64,000 nucleotides of DNA from an uncultured Lachnospiraceae bacterium (GCA_902779305.1 CACZBD010000011.1:62001-126000); one strand, 5' to 3'; shown: positions 34,410-44,443, numbered from the stretch's first letter. Numbers and translations are program-made. The notes: a model not told the origin generated them from the letters alone.

Positions 34410-35645
34410 ATGAACGAGGGATTGATGGAAGCGCTGAACACTCTTGAGAAAGAGAAAGACATCAGCAAGGAAAAGCTTTTCGAAGCGATCGAGAATTCGC
34501 TGCTGACAGCCTGCAAAAACCATTTCGGCAAGGCTGACAACATGAAAGTCGAGATCGACCGTGAGACCGGTGAGTTCCATGTCTATGCGGAAAAAGAGGT
34601 CGTCAAGGAAGTTGAGGATCCCGTTTTGCAGATCAGCGTGGAGGACGCGAAAAAGATCAACAGCAAGGCAAAAGCCGGCGAGACGGTCGAAGTGGAGATC
34701 CAGAGCAAGGATTTCGGCCGGATCGCAACGCAGAACGCAAAGAACGTGATCCTGCAGAAGATCCGTGAAGAAGAGCGCAATGCCATCTTTAACCAGTATA
34801 ACGATAAGGCCAAGAAGGTTGTCACAGGCGTTGTACAGCGCTATGTGGGCAGAAACTTAAGCATCGATCTGGGAAAAGCGGATGCGCTGCTGTCCGAAAA
34901 CGAACAGGTCAGATCCGAACACTTAAAGCCGAATGACCGCGTGAAGGTTTATGTGCTTGAAGTGCGTATGACACCCAAGGGCCCCAGGATCTTAGTCAGC
35001 CGTACCCATCCGGAGCTTGTCAGGCTCCTGTTTGAAGAGGAGGTGACGGAAGTGCGTGACGGCACGGTTGAGATCATGGCCATTGCAAGAGAAGCCGGCA
35101 GCAGGACCAAGATCGCTGTCTGGTCCAACGACCCGGATGTGGATCCGGTCGGTGCCTGCGTCGGTATGAACGGAAGCCGTGTCAATGCCATCGTGGATGA
35201 ACTGCACGGTGAGAAGATCGATATCATCAACTGGGATGATAATCCGGGCTTTTTGATCGAAAACGCCCTGTCTCCCGCGAAAGTCGTATTCGTGATCGCG
35301 GACGGAGACGAAAAAACTGCCAAAGTTGTTGTTCCCGATTCGCAGCTGTCCCTTGCCATCGGTAAAGAAGGACAGAACGCAAGGCTTGCCGCAAAGCTGA
35401 CCGGGTTTAAGATCGATATCAAATCCGAGACCCAGGCCAAGGATGCGCCCGGATTCCGTCTTGAGGACTACTATGACGAGGAAGCCGAGTATGAGGATGA
35501 GTATGAAGAAGGCGCATACGAAGGCGGCGAGTACGAAGAAGGAGAATATGTGGACGGCGAGTATGACGATTCCTATGAAGACGGTGATGAGGACGCAGCA
35601 GAAGATGCGGAAACCGTCGTGGAAACGGAAGCCGATGATGAATAA
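34410..35645 (+). CDS. nusA: Transcription termination/antitermination factor NusA
   Basis: 411 aa. The N-terminal RNA polymerase-binding domain (1-125) is followed by S1 (KKVVTGVVQRYVGRNLSIDL) and two KH domains (VGACVGMNGSRVNAIVDEL and LAIGKEGQNARLAAKLTG). There is no second acidic-repeat pair as in gamma-proteobacteria. Instead a 60-residue tail of Glu, Asp, Tyr and Gly (YEDEYEEGAYEGGEYEEG) ends the protein, an unusual highly acidic extension. ATG 34410 follows AAAGGAGA. Confidence 0.96.
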   Translation: MNEGLMEALNTLEKEKDISKEKLFEAIENSLLTACKNHFGKADNMKVEIDRETGEFHVYAEKEVVKEVEDPVLQISVEDAKKINSKAKAGETVEVEIQSKDFGRIATQNAKNVILQKIREEERNAIFNQYNDKAKKVVTGVVQRYVGRNLSIDLGKADALLSENEQVRSEHLKPNDRVKVYVLEVRMTPKGPRILVSRTHPELVRLLFEEEVTEVRDGTVEIMAIAREAGSRTKIAVWSNDPDVDPVGACVGMNGSRVNAIVDELHGEKIDIINWDDNPGFLIENALSPAKVVFVIADGDEKTAKVVVPDSQLSLAIGKEGQNARLAAKLTGFKIDIKSETQAKDAPGFRLEDYYDEEAEYEDEYEEGAYEGGEYEEGEYVDGEYDDSYEDGDEDAAEDAETVVETEADDE

Positions 35646-35660
35646 AGAGAGTCAGTGCTT

Positions 35661-35942
35661 ATGGTCAGAGCTGTAAAAACGCGTCAGTGCGCAGGATGCG
35701 GTGAATACCGCGATGCAAAGGAAATGTTCAGGATCGTCAGGACCCCCGAAAAAGAGATCGTATTCGATCCTTCGGGACGTATGAACGGCAGAGGAGTTTA
35801 TCTTTGCAGGAACAATTCGTGCATTGAGAAAGCGTTTTCAAGAAAAGGGATCGCAAGGTCCTTGCACCTGAATCTGCAGCCGCAGACCGAGTCAGACCTG
35901 AAACAGCTGATATCAAAGGAGATGGATGGTATTGAAGAATGA
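35661..35942 (+). CDS. ylxR: YlxR/RnpM family RNA-binding protein
   Basis: 93 aa from ATG 35661; a GTG two codons earlier is also possible. Motifs KTRQCAGCGE, EMFRIVRTPE and GRMNGRGVYLC define the YlxR (DUF448) family, now known as RnpM, a modulator that binds RNase P RNA. Standard position between nusA and the L7Ae-like gene. Its last 17 bases overlap the next gene. Confidence 0.93.
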   Translation: MVRAVKTRQCAGCGEYRDAKEMFRIVRTPEKEIVFDPSGRMNGRGVYLCRNNSCIEKAFSRKGIARSLHLNLQPQTESDLKQLISKEMDGIEE

Positions 35943-36243
35943 CCGTGCCATGCAGATGCTGTCCCTTGCACAACGTGCGGGAAAAGTTGCCAGCGGTGAG
36001 TTCATGACGGAAACATCCGTAAAGGAAGGAAAATCGTTTCTGGTGATCATCGCGCAGGATGCATCTGACAATACGAAAAAGAAGTTTACCGACATGTGCG
36101 CATTCCATCAGGTGCCGCTGCTTGTGCTTCGGGACAAGGATGCGCTGGGACATGCGATCGGTAAGGAATTCAGGGCATCGGTAAGTGTAAACGATGCGGG
36201 TCTGGCTGAAGAAATACGAAAAAGAGCAACGGAGGTAGTGTAG
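35926..36243 (+). CDS. ylxQ: L7Ae-family ribosomal protein-like YlxQ
   Basis: 105 aa. [22 protein letters not shown] and [16 protein letters not shown] are the L7Ae/L30e RNA-binding fold of the YlxQ (YbxF-like) group, which recognise kink-turns. ATG 35926 has AAGGAGA 5 bases upstream within ylxR; a TTG two codons on is the alternative. Precise RNA target unknown. Confidence 0.93.
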   Translation: MVLKNDRAMQMLSLAQRAGKVASGEFMTETSVKEGKSFLVIIAQDASDNTKKKFTDMCAFHQVPLLVLRDKDALGHAIGKEFRASVSVNDAGLAEEIRKRATEVV

Positions 36244-36244
36244 T

Positions 36245-39076
36245 ATGGCGAAGATGAGAGTACACGAACTGGCAAAAGAGATAGAGATACAGAGTAAAGA
36301 TCTGGTCGCTGCGCTTTCAGAGGCAGGGATCGAAGGGAAAACACCCTCCTCATCCTTAGAAGAAGACCAGATCGAACTGATCCGCAAGAAGTTTGCGAAA
36401 AAGGCCGAAAAGAAGGAACCGGCGAAAAAGGAAGCTGCCAAAGCGGAACCTGAGAAAAAAGAAGCGGAAAAGAAGGAATCGGTAAAGAAAGAACCGGAGA
36501 AGAAAGAGGCAGAAAAGAAAGAAGCGGAAAAGAAGGAAGTCGAAAAGGCACCCGAGGCCGCGAAATCTGCCCCGCAGAATCCGCCGAAAAAGAAAAAATC
36601 CAACATTATTTTTGTAAGCAATCCTTATAACAGCCAGGACAGACGCGGCGGGTACAACCCGAATCCACAGCGTGGCGCACAGGGAGGAAATGCGGCAAGA
36701 CCGCAAAAGAGCGGCGACACGCAGAGAAAACCGCAGGGCAGGATCACCACCAATGTCAAGCCGCTTTCTCCGGGCGAGAGCAGACTCCTGCAGCAGAGAG
36801 AGCAGGAAGCGGCAAACCGGAAAGCTGTAGTCACCAGCCGTCAGGCGGAAAAGAGCGAGAAGAATGTTGAAGAAGTTACAAAAACTGAGCAAAAAGATCA
36901 AACTCCTGTACAAAGGAACGATCATCCTGTCCGTCCTGATAGCGGCAAGCCTGATCGCGTGGGGAGAGTACCGGAACATAAACCTGCGGAACGACCTGTA
37001 AGAAGAGAAGGCGGACTGAATATCCAGAGCCAGGGTGAAAGACGCGGTCCGGGCGGGATCCGTGTGCAGAGCCAGGGCGAAAGACGCGGTCCCGGAAACA
37101 GACCCGCGCCCGGCGCAAGAGGCGGCATTACCATTACCCAGAGCCAGCCGGATGCCAAGCGTCCGGATCAGGGCAGACGCCATGACAATGACAAGCGCAA
37201 TAAGGAAAAGACCTATCAGACAGAGGACGGCTTCAGAGGAGGAAAGAACAGCAAGGGCAAGCAGGTAAAACAGCTCGAACGTCCTTCGGAAAGAAAAGCC
37301 GAGGTCAAGGAAGAAGAAAAGATCAAAGTGATCACGCTTCCCGAAGTTTTGACGATCAAGGAACTGGCGGACAAGATGAAGATCCAGCCTGCTGTGATCA
37401 TCAAAAAGCTGTTCATGCAGGGGAAAGTCGTTACGGTCAATCAGGAGATTACCTATGAACAGGCCGAAGAGATCGCGGTGGAATTTGATATCCTCTGCGA
37501 GAAGGAAGTGGTCGTTGATGTGATCGAGGAACTGCTGAAGGAGGAAGAGGAGGACGAATCCTTAATGACGAGACGTCCGCCCGTCATCTGTGTCATGGGT
37601 CATGTCGATCATGGTAAAACCTCTCTTCTGGATGCCATCAGAAAGACACATGTGATCGATAAGGAAGCCGGCGGGATCACGCAGGCCATTGGTGCCTATG
37701 TGGTCAACACCAAAGGACAGAAGATCACATTTCTGGATACACCCGGTCATGAAGCATTCACGGCGATGCGTATGCGTGGCGCGAATTCCACGGATATCGC
37801 GATCTTGGTCGTTGCAGCCGATGACGGTGTCATGCCGCAGACCGTGGAAGCGATCAATCATGCAAAGGCAGCAGGGATCGAGATCGTTGTTGCGGTCAAC
37901 AAGATCGATAAGCCCGGCGCCAATATCGAACGCGTCAAACAGGAACTGTCGGAGTACGATCTGGTACCCGAAGACTGGGGCGGTTCGACTGTATTTGCGC
38001 CCGTTTCCGCAAAGACCGGTGAAGGGATCGATAACCTTCTGGATATGATCCTTCTGACCAGTGAGATCATGGAACTCAAAGCCAACGCCAAGAGACGCGC
38101 GAGAGGTATCGTCATCGAGGCGGAACTGGATAAGGGCAGAGGCCCGGTTGCCACGGTCCTGGTACAGAAAGGAACGCTTCATGTGGGTGATTTTATCGCC
38201 GCAGGCGCCTGCCACGGAAAAGTCAGGGCGATGATCAATGATGTCGGAAAGCGTGTCAAAGAAGCAGGACCTTCCACGCCGATCGAGATCCTTGGTCTTA
38301 ATGATGTGCCGAATGCGGGCGAGATCTTTGTATCGCCCGAAAACGATAAGGAAGCAAAGAACTTTGCGCAGACCTTCATTTCGCAGAACAAGGTGAAACT
38401 GATCGACGATACGAAGAACAAGATGTCCCTGGACGATTTGTTCTCGCAGATCCAGGCCGGCAATCTGAAGGAACTGAACGTGATCATCAAAGCGGATGTA
38501 CAGGGTTCCGTCGAAGCGGTCAAGGAAAGTCTGCTGAAGCTTTCCAACGACGAAGTTGTCGTCAAGTGCATCCACAGCGGTGTCGGCGCGATCAACGAAT
38601 CGGATGTGATCTTGGCCAGCGCCAGCAACGCCATCATCATCGGCTTCAATGTCCGTCCCGATGCCACGGCCAAGGCGACGGCTGAGTTGGAAGGCGTTGA
38701 CGTCCGTCTGTACGATGTCATCTATAAAGCGATCGAGGATGTGGAAGCTGCCATGAAGGGCATGCTGGATCCGATCTTCGAGGAAAAGGTGATCGGGCAT
38801 GCGGAGATCAGACAGATCTTCAAGGCGTCCGGCATCGGAAACATTGCAGGTGCTTACGTTCTGGACGGTATGTTCCAGAGAAACTGTCAGGTCAGGATCA
38901 CCCACGAGGGCGAGCAGATCTACGAAGGAAAACTGGCCAGCTTAAAGCGTTTCAAGGACGATGTGAAGGAAGTGAAGTCCGGATTCGAATGCGGTCTTGT
39001 CTTCGAGGATTTCCAGAACTTTACGGAACTGGATATCGTGGAAGCCTACATTATGGTTGAGGTGCCCAGAACATGA
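36245..39076 (+). CDS. infB: Translation initiation factor IF-2
   Basis: 943 aa. The IF2_N domain ([20 protein letters not shown]) comes first. A Lys/Glu/Ala repeat region (about 55-105) and an Arg/Gly/Gln-rich linker (about 130-345) follow. A second IF2_N-like domain ([20 protein letters not shown]) precedes the G domain: [11 protein letters not shown] (G1), DTPGHEAF (G3), NKID (G4). Domains II-IV then bind fMet-tRNA. It positions initiator tRNA on the 30S and drives subunit joining. ATG 36245 lies one base after the ylxQ stop. An overlapping ORF in another frame occurs in the linker (36864-37001). Confidence 0.97.
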   Translation: MAKMRVHELAKEIEIQSKDLVAALSEAGIEGKTPSSSLEEDQIELIRKKFAKKAEKKEPAKKEAAKAEPEKKEAEKKESVKKEPEKKEAEKKEAEKKEVEKAPEAAKSAPQNPPKKKKSNIIFVSNPYNSQDRRGGYNPNPQRGAQGGNAARPQKSGDTQRKPQGRITTNVKPLSPGESRLLQQREQEAANRKAVVTSRQAEKSEKNVEEVTKTEQKDQTPVQRNDHPVRPDSGKPDRVGRVPEHKPAERPVRREGGLNIQSQGERRGPGGIRVQSQGERRGPGNRPAPGARGGITITQSQPDAKRPDQGRRHDNDKRNKEKTYQTEDGFRGGKNSKGKQVKQLERPSERKAEVKEEEKIKVITLPEVLTIKELADKMKIQPAVIIKKLFMQGKVVTVNQEITYEQAEEIAVEFDILCEKEVVVDVIEELLKEEEEDESLMTRRPPVICVMGHVDHGKTSLLDAIRKTHVIDKEAGGITQAIGAYVVNTKGQKITFLDTPGHEAFTAMRMRGANSTDIAILVVAADDGVMPQTVEAINHAKAAGIEIVVAVNKIDKPGANIERVKQELSEYDLVPEDWGGSTVFAPVSAKTGEGIDNLLDMILLTSEIMELKANAKRRARGIVIEAELDKGRGPVATVLVQKGTLHVGDFIAAGACHGKVRAMINDVGKRVKEAGPSTPIEILGLNDVPNAGEIFVSPENDKEAKNFAQTFISQNKVKLIDDTKNKMSLDDLFSQIQAGNLKELNVIIKADVQGSVEAVKESLLKLSNDEVVVKCIHSGVGAINESDVILASASNAIIIGFNVRPDATAKATAELEGVDVRLYDVIYKAIEDVEAAMKGMLDPIFEEKVIGHAEIRQIFKASGIGNIAGAYVLDGMFQRNCQVRITHEGEQIYEGKLASLKRFKDDVKEVKSGFECGLVFEDFQNFTELDIVEAYIMVEVPRT

Positions 39077-39426
39077 GAAAGAACAGTATTAAAAATACAA
39101 GGATCAATTCCGAGGTCATGAAAGACCTTGCGGATATCATCCGCTCTCAGATCAAGGATCCCAGGATCGCGCCCATGACCTGTGTGACAGGCGTGGAAGT
39201 CGCACCGGACTTAAAGACCTGCAAGGCGTTCATCAGCGTACTCGGAGATGATGAGGCGCGTAACAAAACGCTTGAGGGCTTGAGAAGTGCGGAAGGCTAT
39301 ATCAGAAGGCAGCTGGCGCAGGATCTGAACCTGCGCAATACGCCGGAGATCACCTTCATACCGGATACTTCGATCGAATACGGCATGCATATGTCAGAGA
39401 TCATTGACAGCCTGCATACGGATTGA
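39073..39426 (+). CDS. rbfA: Ribosome-binding factor A
   Basis: 117 aa KH-fold protein: [20 protein letters not shown] at the N-terminus and [20 protein letters not shown] at the C-terminus are diagnostic. It binds immature 30S near the 16S 5' helix in cold adaptation. Its ATG overlaps the infB stop by four bases (ATGA), indicating translational coupling. Confidence 0.96.
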   Translation: MRKNSIKNTRINSEVMKDLADIIRSQIKDPRIAPMTCVTGVEVAPDLKTCKAFISVLGDDEARNKTLEGLRSAEGYIRRQLAQDLNLRNTPEITFIPDTSIEYGMHMSEIIDSLHTD

Positions 39427-39450
39427 GAGAAACATCGAAAGGCTATTTTT

Positions 39451-40398
39451 ATGGATATCTTAAAAGAATTGGAAAATGCGGAGAGGATCGGCATCGCCGG
39501 CCATGTGCGGCCGGACGGGGACTGCGTCGGTGCTTGTCTCGGGTTGTGGAACTATCTGAAGAACGCGTGCCCCGAAAAGACCGTTTGCGTTTATCTGGAG
39601 CAGCCGCCGCAGACCTTTTCATTCCTGAAAGGGTATGATCAGATCGACAGCACGTTTCAGCCGGTGGATCCCTTTGACGTGTTCATCGCGCTTGACAGCG
39701 GGGATTCGGAACGCTTAGGGGGAGCCAGAGATCTGTTTTTTGCCGCGAAGAAGAAACTTTGCTTTGATCATCATTTAAGCAATACCGGGTATGCGGATAT
39801 CAACGTGATCCGGTCGGATGCAAGCTCCACCTGCGAGGTGCTGTTTGAACTTTTCGACAGAAAATACGTGGATGATGCCGTAGCGGAGGCGATCTATACC
39901 GGCATCGTGCATGATACGGGTGTTTTTCAGTATTCCTGCATGTCGAGGGATACGTTCGGGATCGTCGGCGAACTGATCGGTTACGGGTTCGATGCGGCCG
40001 CGATCATCAGCAAGACGTTCTATGAAAAAACTTATGTCCAGAACCAGATCCTCGGCAGGGCGCTTCTGGAAAGCATTCTGCTCATGGACGGTAAGATCAT
40101 CGCAAGCTGCGTGGACAAAAGGATGATGGACTTCTACGGCGTTACGAGTGAAGACCTTGACGGGATCGTCAACCAGCTTCTGGTCACGAAGGGCTGTGAG
40201 GTCGCGATCTTCCTTTACCAGACCGGAAATCTGGAATTCAAGGTCAGCATGCGCTCCAAAGGGAAAGTCAATGTTTCCGAGGTTGCGACATACTTCGGAG
40301 GCGGCGGACATGCAAGGGCTGCAGGCTGCAATCTGACGGGAACCTACAGGGATGTTCTGAACAACCTGTCCGGACATATTGAAAAACAACTGTTATGA
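39451..40398 (+). CDS. nrnA: DHH-family nanoRNase / pAp phosphatase
   Basis: 315 aa. The DHH phosphoesterase core has GHVRPDGDCVGA, ALDSGD, the signature DHH (106-108, FDHHLSN) and YTGIVHDTGVFQ. The C-terminal DHHA1 domain has FGGGGHARAAGC. It degrades 2-5 nt RNAs and dephosphorylates 3'-phosphoadenosine 5'-phosphate. Usual Firmicutes position between rbfA and truB. The next gene starts within its stop (ATGA-type overlap). Confidence 0.94.
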   Translation: MDILKELENAERIGIAGHVRPDGDCVGACLGLWNYLKNACPEKTVCVYLEQPPQTFSFLKGYDQIDSTFQPVDPFDVFIALDSGDSERLGGARDLFFAAKKKLCFDHHLSNTGYADINVIRSDASSTCEVLFELFDRKYVDDAVAEAIYTGIVHDTGVFQYSCMSRDTFGIVGELIGYGFDAAAIISKTFYEKTYVQNQILGRALLESILLMDGKIIASCVDKRMMDFYGVTSEDLDGIVNQLLVTKGCEVAIFLYQTGNLEFKVSMRSKGKVNVSEVATYFGGGGHARAAGCNLTGTYRDVLNNLSGHIEKQLL

Positions 40399-41291
40399 AT
40401 GGCGTATTGAATGTCTGCAAGGAAAAAGGATATACCAGTCATGATGTGGTGGCGCGCCTTCGGGGGATCTGTCACCAGAAAAAGATCGGTCACACAGGGA
40501 CTTTGGATCCCGATGCGACGGGCGTGCTGCCCGTCTGTTTCGGGAATGCAACGAAACTGTGTGATTTTTTAACGGACTGCTTCAAGACTTACGAGGCAAA
40601 GATGCTGCTCGGCATGGAAACGGACACCTACGACACATCCGGCGTTATGTTAACCAACAAGGGCGCTGCCGGGGTAAAAGAAGAAGCGGTCCGGGAAGCC
40701 GTCTTATCTTTTTTACCGGGCTATGACCAGATCCCGCCGATGTGGTCGGCCAAAAAGGTCGGCGGCAAAAAGCTGTATGAACTGGCAAGAGCCGGGATCG
40801 AAGTGGAGAGAAAGAGCGTGCCTGTAAAGATCACGGAGCTTACGATCCTTGCCATGGATCTTCCGCATGTTGATTTTGCCGTCACCTGTTCGAAAGGGAC
40901 CTATATCCGTTCCCTGATCCATGATATCGGAGAAAAACTCGGGTGCGGCGCCGTGATGGAAGAACTGAAGCGGACAAGCGCCTCGGGATTTGCTATTGCA
41001 GACGCTCTGAAGCTGGATGAGATCAGCGATCTGATGGAGGAAGGAAAGCTGGAGGAACGCCTGATCCCTACCGACAAAGTGCTTTCTGCCTATCCTGCGC
41101 TGCATGCAAAAGAAGAAGCGGACAGGCTCTTAAGAAACGGGAATCCGCTCGAGCCTTCTTTTGTGACGGAAAGCCTGAAGCCTGAACAGGCAGGACTGTT
41201 CCGTATATATGATTCCACGGGCCGCTTTATCGGCCTTTACCGGCTCACAAACGGCGGAAAACGGCTGAAACCCGACAAAATGTTTCTTTAG
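40395..41291 (+). CDS. truB: tRNA pseudouridine-55 synthase
   Basis: 298 aa. GHTGTLDPDATGVLPVCFG carries the catalytic Asp (GTLDP). VSCSKGTYIRS-type motif (VTCSKGTYIRSLIHD) and a C-terminal PUA-like part are present. It forms pseudouridine 55 in the T-loop of tRNAs. A copy of the dispersed motif (40645-40654, minus orientation) is in the coding sequence, in a family-variable loop encoding VMLTN. Confidence 0.96.
   Translation: MNGVLNVCKEKGYTSHDVVARLRGICHQKKIGHTGTLDPDATGVLPVCFGNATKLCDFLTDCFKTYEAKMLLGMETDTYDTSGVMLTNKGAAGVKEEAVREAVLSFLPGYDQIPPMWSAKKVGGKKLYELARAGIEVERKSVPVKITELTILAMDLPHVDFAVTCSKGTYIRSLIHDIGEKLGCGAVMEELKRTSASGFAIADALKLDEISDLMEEGKLEERLIPTDKVLSAYPALHAKEEADRLLRNGNPLEPSFVTESLKPEQAGLFRIYDSTGRFIGLYRLTNGGKRLKPDKMFL
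40645..40654 (-). repeat. RGTTDACATAAH motif copy
   Basis: TTATGTTAAC on the plus strand, i.e. GTTAACATAA on the minus strand, preceded by G and followed by C, inside truB. Confidence 0.6.
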
Positions 41292-41307
41292 AAAACGGGA
41301 GACCGCA

Positions 41308-42261
41308 ATGATCATCATAGAACATACACTGCATTTTCATACCACGCAACCGACGGTTGTTGCGATCGGCAAGTTTGACGGCATCCATAAGGGACATATG
41401 GAGATCTTAAAGGAAATGGCCGCATACAAAAAACAGGGCCTTGCGACTTTGATCCTGACCTTTGACAATCCGCCGAAACAGGTGATCGGGCACGTGGGAA
41501 ACGAACGTGAGCAGACGGATGACGGCCTTGTCCTTACGACCAACCGGGAAAAACGCAAGATCTTCTCGGAGCTTGGGATCGATTACTATGTGGAACTTCC
41601 TTTTACGGAAGAAGTCATGCGGATCAGTCCCGAACAGTTTGTAAAACAGATCCTTCTGGAACGGCTGAACATGCGCACGATCGTCTGCGGAAAGGACTGC
41701 AGATTTGGCTATCTGGGCGCGGGAGATGTCGATCTTCTGCATAGACTCGGCAGCGAACTGCAATTTGACGTGAAGGTTGTGGATGATGTTTTTATGGATG
41801 GGGTAAAGATCAGTTCGAGCAAGATCCGGAGCGAGCTTCTAGCGGGACAGATCGAAAAGGCCAATGCGATGCTGATGCGCCCGTATCTGTTCTACGGAGA
41901 AGTCGTGCACGGAAGAAGACTCGGAAGAACGCTCGGGATGCCCACCGTGAACCTGCTTCCCGAGCCGGAAAAACTGATCCCGCCGAAAGGTGTTTATTAT
42001 TCCAGAGTTCTGCATATGGGGCAGGAATACCGCGCGGTCACGAACCTCGGGTACAAGCCGACCGTGAGCGGGGACCGGATGCAGATGGGGATCGAAAGTT
42101 ATCTTTATCATTTTGATGAAGAAATCTATGGTGATTTTCTTTACGTTTCGTTGTATCATTTTGTAAGGGAAGAAATGAAATTCGAAAGCATCGAAGAACT
42201 GAAGGCACAGATGCTTGCCGATATCCGTTCGGGTGAAGAATGGCATCGGGAGAATTTATGA
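41308..42261 (+). CDS. ribF: Bifunctional riboflavin kinase / FAD synthetase
   Basis: 317 aa. The N-terminal nucleotidyltransferase (AIGKFDGIHKGHMEIL, VCGKDCRFGYLGAGD, ISSSKIRSELLAGQ) makes FAD. The C-terminal flavokinase (VHGRRLGRTLGMPTVNL, GVYYSRV, NLGYKPTV) makes FMN. Length and motifs are complete. 16 bases after truB, closing the nusA operon's usual gene order; the transporter gene follows 22 bases later. Confidence 0.95.
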   Translation: MIIIEHTLHFHTTQPTVVAIGKFDGIHKGHMEILKEMAAYKKQGLATLILTFDNPPKQVIGHVGNEREQTDDGLVLTTNREKRKIFSELGIDYYVELPFTEEVMRISPEQFVKQILLERLNMRTIVCGKDCRFGYLGAGDVDLLHRLGSELQFDVKVVDDVFMDGVKISSSKIRSELLAGQIEKANAMLMRPYLFYGEVVHGRRLGRTLGMPTVNLLPEPEKLIPPKGVYYSRVLHMGQEYRAVTNLGYKPTVSGDRMQMGIESYLYHFDEEIYGDFLYVSLYHFVREEMKFESIEELKAQMLADIRSGEEWHRENL

Positions 42262-42283
42262 AAAAATCAAGCCGGAGGAAGTT

Positions 42284-43912
42284 ATGTTAGCAGGAATACT
42301 GATGCCGCTTTTCGGAGGGCTCGCGCTGTTTTTGTTTGGCATGCATGTAATGAGCGAGGGGATTGAAAAAGCGGCCGGTGCGAAAATGAGATCGATCCTG
42401 GAGTTTTTTACGACGAACCGTTTTACGGGGATGCTCGTCGGTCTGTTCTTTACCGCAGTGATCCAGTCATCATCCGCATGTACGGCGCTTGTCGTCGCAT
42501 TCGTTAATTCCAATCTGATGACGCTGTCGCAGGCTGTCGGCGTGATCTTCGGTTCCAATATCGGTACGACGGTCACCTCACAGCTGGTTTCGTTCAATCT
42601 GTCGGCCTACGCGCCGGCGATCTCGCTGCTGGGTGTGATCTGCCTGCTGTTCATCAAGAAACCCTTTGTCAAGAAGATCGGTGAAGTACTGATCGGCTTC
42701 GGCGTACTCTTTATGGGACTGACCAATATGAAGGATGCGATGGGCGGGATCAAGGAGATGCCGGTCATTTCCGAGGCGTTTACCTCTCTGACCAGTCCGG
42801 TGCTGGCGATCCTTTTGGGGCTTGTGATCACGACCATCGTGCAGAGTTCCTCCGTTACCGTTTCGATCACGCTGTTAATGGCATCCCAGGGACTGTTGGG
42901 ACTGCCGATCTGTTTATATATCATCCTCGGCTGTAATATCGGCGCCTGCTCAACAGCGATGCTTGCAAGTCTTTCGGGAAACAAGATGGCAAAAAGAGCT
43001 GCGCTGATCCACCTGCTGTTTAACGTGATCGGCACGATCATCATGTTTATCATCCTGCAGTTTTCGATGCCGCTGGTCGTAAAGGGGATCGAAGCGATCT
43101 CCGGAAACGACATGGGCAGATGCGTCGCGAACGCGCATACGATCTTTAAGATCTTCCAGGTAGTGATCCTGTTCCCGTTTGGCGGGCTTTTGGTGAAACT
43201 TACTTACCTTCTCGTGCCCGGTGAGGATGAGAAGATCGGATACCGCGCAAACATGCAGCTGAAATACATCGGCGGCAAGAACATCTTCTCTCCGGCGACG
43301 GCGGTCGTCGAGGTCATCAAGGAGCTGGACCGTATGGCCACGCTTGCGAGTGAGAACCTGAACCGCGCGATGAATGCGCTGATCACGCTGGATGATGATG
43401 ACATCAACGAAGCTTATGAGGTTGAGAAGAACATCAACTATCTGAATAAGGAGATCACGCATTATCTGGTCAAGATCTCGCAGACAAACCTGCCTGTAGA
43501 GGATGCCAAGAGCATCGGTTCCCTGTTCCATGTGGTGAATGATATCGAACGGATCGGTGATCATGCGGAGAATGCCGTGGATGCGGCCGTGCAGCGTAAG
43601 AAGGACGGCAGCAGTTTCTCGCCGGCGGCGATGAAAGAACTCGGCGAGCTGTTGGATATGGTCAACAATATCATCCATCTGGCGCAGGAAACTTTTGAAA
43701 AGACCGATGAAACCAAGATGCAGGAGATCAGCCTCTTAGAGGATCAGATCGACCTTAAAGAGCGTGAGATCCAGCAGAATCACGTGGAGAGAATGGCGAA
43801 CGGAACCTGCAGCGCGGAAGCGGGCATGATCTTCTCGGATATCATCTCCGGCCTCGAAAGAGTTGCGGACCATGCGGTCAACATCGCATTTTGCATGTAT
43901 GATAATGCGTAA
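42284..43912 (+). CDS. Na+/phosphate cotransporter with C-terminal PhoU-like domain
   Basis: 542 aa from ATG 42284, behind GGAGGA (an upstream in-frame start at 42215 inside ribF is rejected). Two inverted Na_Pi_cotrans repeats carry the QSSS motifs (FTAVIQSSSACTAL and TIVQSSSVTVSI) in about eight helices. The cytoplasmic C-terminus (about 345-540) is a PhoU-like helical bundle (MNALITLDDDDINEAYEVEK, VNDIERIGDHAENAVD). It imports phosphate, or regulates uptake through the PhoU part. The sequence around the start codon is a 9/10 match to the dispersed motif. Confidence 0.92.
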   Translation: MLAGILMPLFGGLALFLFGMHVMSEGIEKAAGAKMRSILEFFTTNRFTGMLVGLFFTAVIQSSSACTALVVAFVNSNLMTLSQAVGVIFGSNIGTTVTSQLVSFNLSAYAPAISLLGVICLLFIKKPFVKKIGEVLIGFGVLFMGLTNMKDAMGGIKEMPVISEAFTSLTSPVLAILLGLVITTIVQSSSVTVSITLLMASQGLLGLPICLYIILGCNIGACSTAMLASLSGNKMAKRAALIHLLFNVIGTIIMFIILQFSMPLVVKGIEAISGNDMGRCVANAHTIFKIFQVVILFPFGGLLVKLTYLLVPGEDEKIGYRANMQLKYIGGKNIFSPATAVVEVIKELDRMATLASENLNRAMNALITLDDDDINEAYEVEKNINYLNKEITHYLVKISQTNLPVEDAKSIGSLFHVVNDIERIGDHAENAVDAAVQRKKDGSSFSPAAMKELGELLDMVNNIIHLAQETFEKTDETKMQEISLLEDQIDLKEREIQQNHVERMANGTCSAEAGMIFSDIISGLERVADHAVNIAFCMYDNA

Positions 43913-43930
43913 AAATCAACAAACTGCATC

Positions 43931-43959
43931 TTTACAAGCAGTTGCACTTGTGTTAAAAT
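43931..43959 (+). promoter_or_regulatory. Promoter of rpsO
   Basis: TTTACA (43931-43936), 17-base spacer ending TGT, TAAAAT (43954-43959), extended -10 type. Confidence 0.75.
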
Positions 43960-43965
43960 ATCATC

Positions 43966-44057
43966 TGTTGTACGCCGATACTTCAGTTGCGGCTGCTCCG
44001 GCCCGGCTTTGGTATCCGGTAGGATCATAAAAGCTTAAAAGCGAAGGAGAAAAGAAA
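43966..44057 (+). promoter_or_regulatory. Structured rpsO leader, candidate S15 autoregulation site
   Basis: About 92 nt of leader. CCGATAC (43975-43981) can pair with GTATC-CGG (44012-44019, one bulge) enclosing a GC-rich segment (GCGGCTGCTCCGGCCCGGC). S15 represses its own mRNA through leader structures in many bacteria; this one is not matched to a named class. Confidence 0.4.
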
Positions 44058-44324
44058 ATGATCGCAAAAGAGAAAAAGACTGCAATCATGGCAGAGTATG
44101 CTACCAAAGAGGGTGACACGGGTTCACCGGAAGTTCAGGTAGCGGTATTAACGGAACGGATCAGAGAGCTGACCGAGCACTTGAAAGTAAATCCCAAGGA
44201 TCATCACTCGGCAAGAGGTCTTCACAAGATGATCGGTAAGAGACGCGGACTGCTCAACTATCTGAAGAAAGTGGATATCGAAAGATATCGTTCTCTGATC
44301 GAAAGATTAGGACTTAGAAAATAG
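44058..44324 (+). CDS. rpsO: 30S ribosomal protein S15
   Basis: 88 aa. It has the [40 protein letters not shown] and [16 protein letters not shown] motifs, full length. It binds the 16S three-way junction h20-21-22. Start has GAAGGAG upstream. It has its own promoter, leader and terminator. The rpsO-pnp pairing is conserved across bacteria. Confidence 0.98.
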   Translation: MIAKEKKTAIMAEYATKEGDTGSPEVQVAVLTERIRELTEHLKVNPKDHHSARGLHKMIGKRRGLLNYLKKVDIERYRSLIERLGLRK

Positions 44325-44336
44325 TTTTGGTCACAG

Positions 44337-44362
44337 AGGGTGGAATTGTTTCCACCCTTTTT
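44337..44362 (+). terminator. Terminator after rpsO
   Basis: AGGGTGGAA (44337-44345), loop TTGT, TTCCACCCT (44350-44358), T run to 44362. Partial read-through would feed pnp, since no separate promoter is evident before it. Confidence 0.9.
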
Positions 44363-44364
44363 GC

Positions 44365-44401
44365 AATTTGTCACACATTTCGTAGAAATGTGCGACAAAT
44401 T
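44365..44401 (+). promoter_or_regulatory. Long pnp leader hairpin (RNase III-type)
   Basis: AATTTGTC-A-CACATTTC (44365-44381), loop GTA, GAAATGTG-C-GACAAATT (44385-44401): 16 base pairs with a single A/C mismatch, just after the rpsO terminator and 43 bases before pnp. A stable double-stranded leader at this place is the known control element of pnp in enteric bacteria, where RNase III cleaves it and PNPase then degrades the leader. Confidence 0.6.
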
Positions 44402-44443
44402 TGCGCATACCGCGCGAGAAGAGAAGAAGAAAAGGAGAGAAAA

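Noticed and set aside
37562-38905. 447-aa open frame antisense to infB
   Set aside because: Codon-bias shadow of a highly conserved gene; no ribosome site or recognisable domain.
44327-44443. Extended N-terminus for PNPase
   Set aside because: The frame runs through the rpsO terminator and leader hairpin and lacks a ribosome site; the family begins at ATG 44444.
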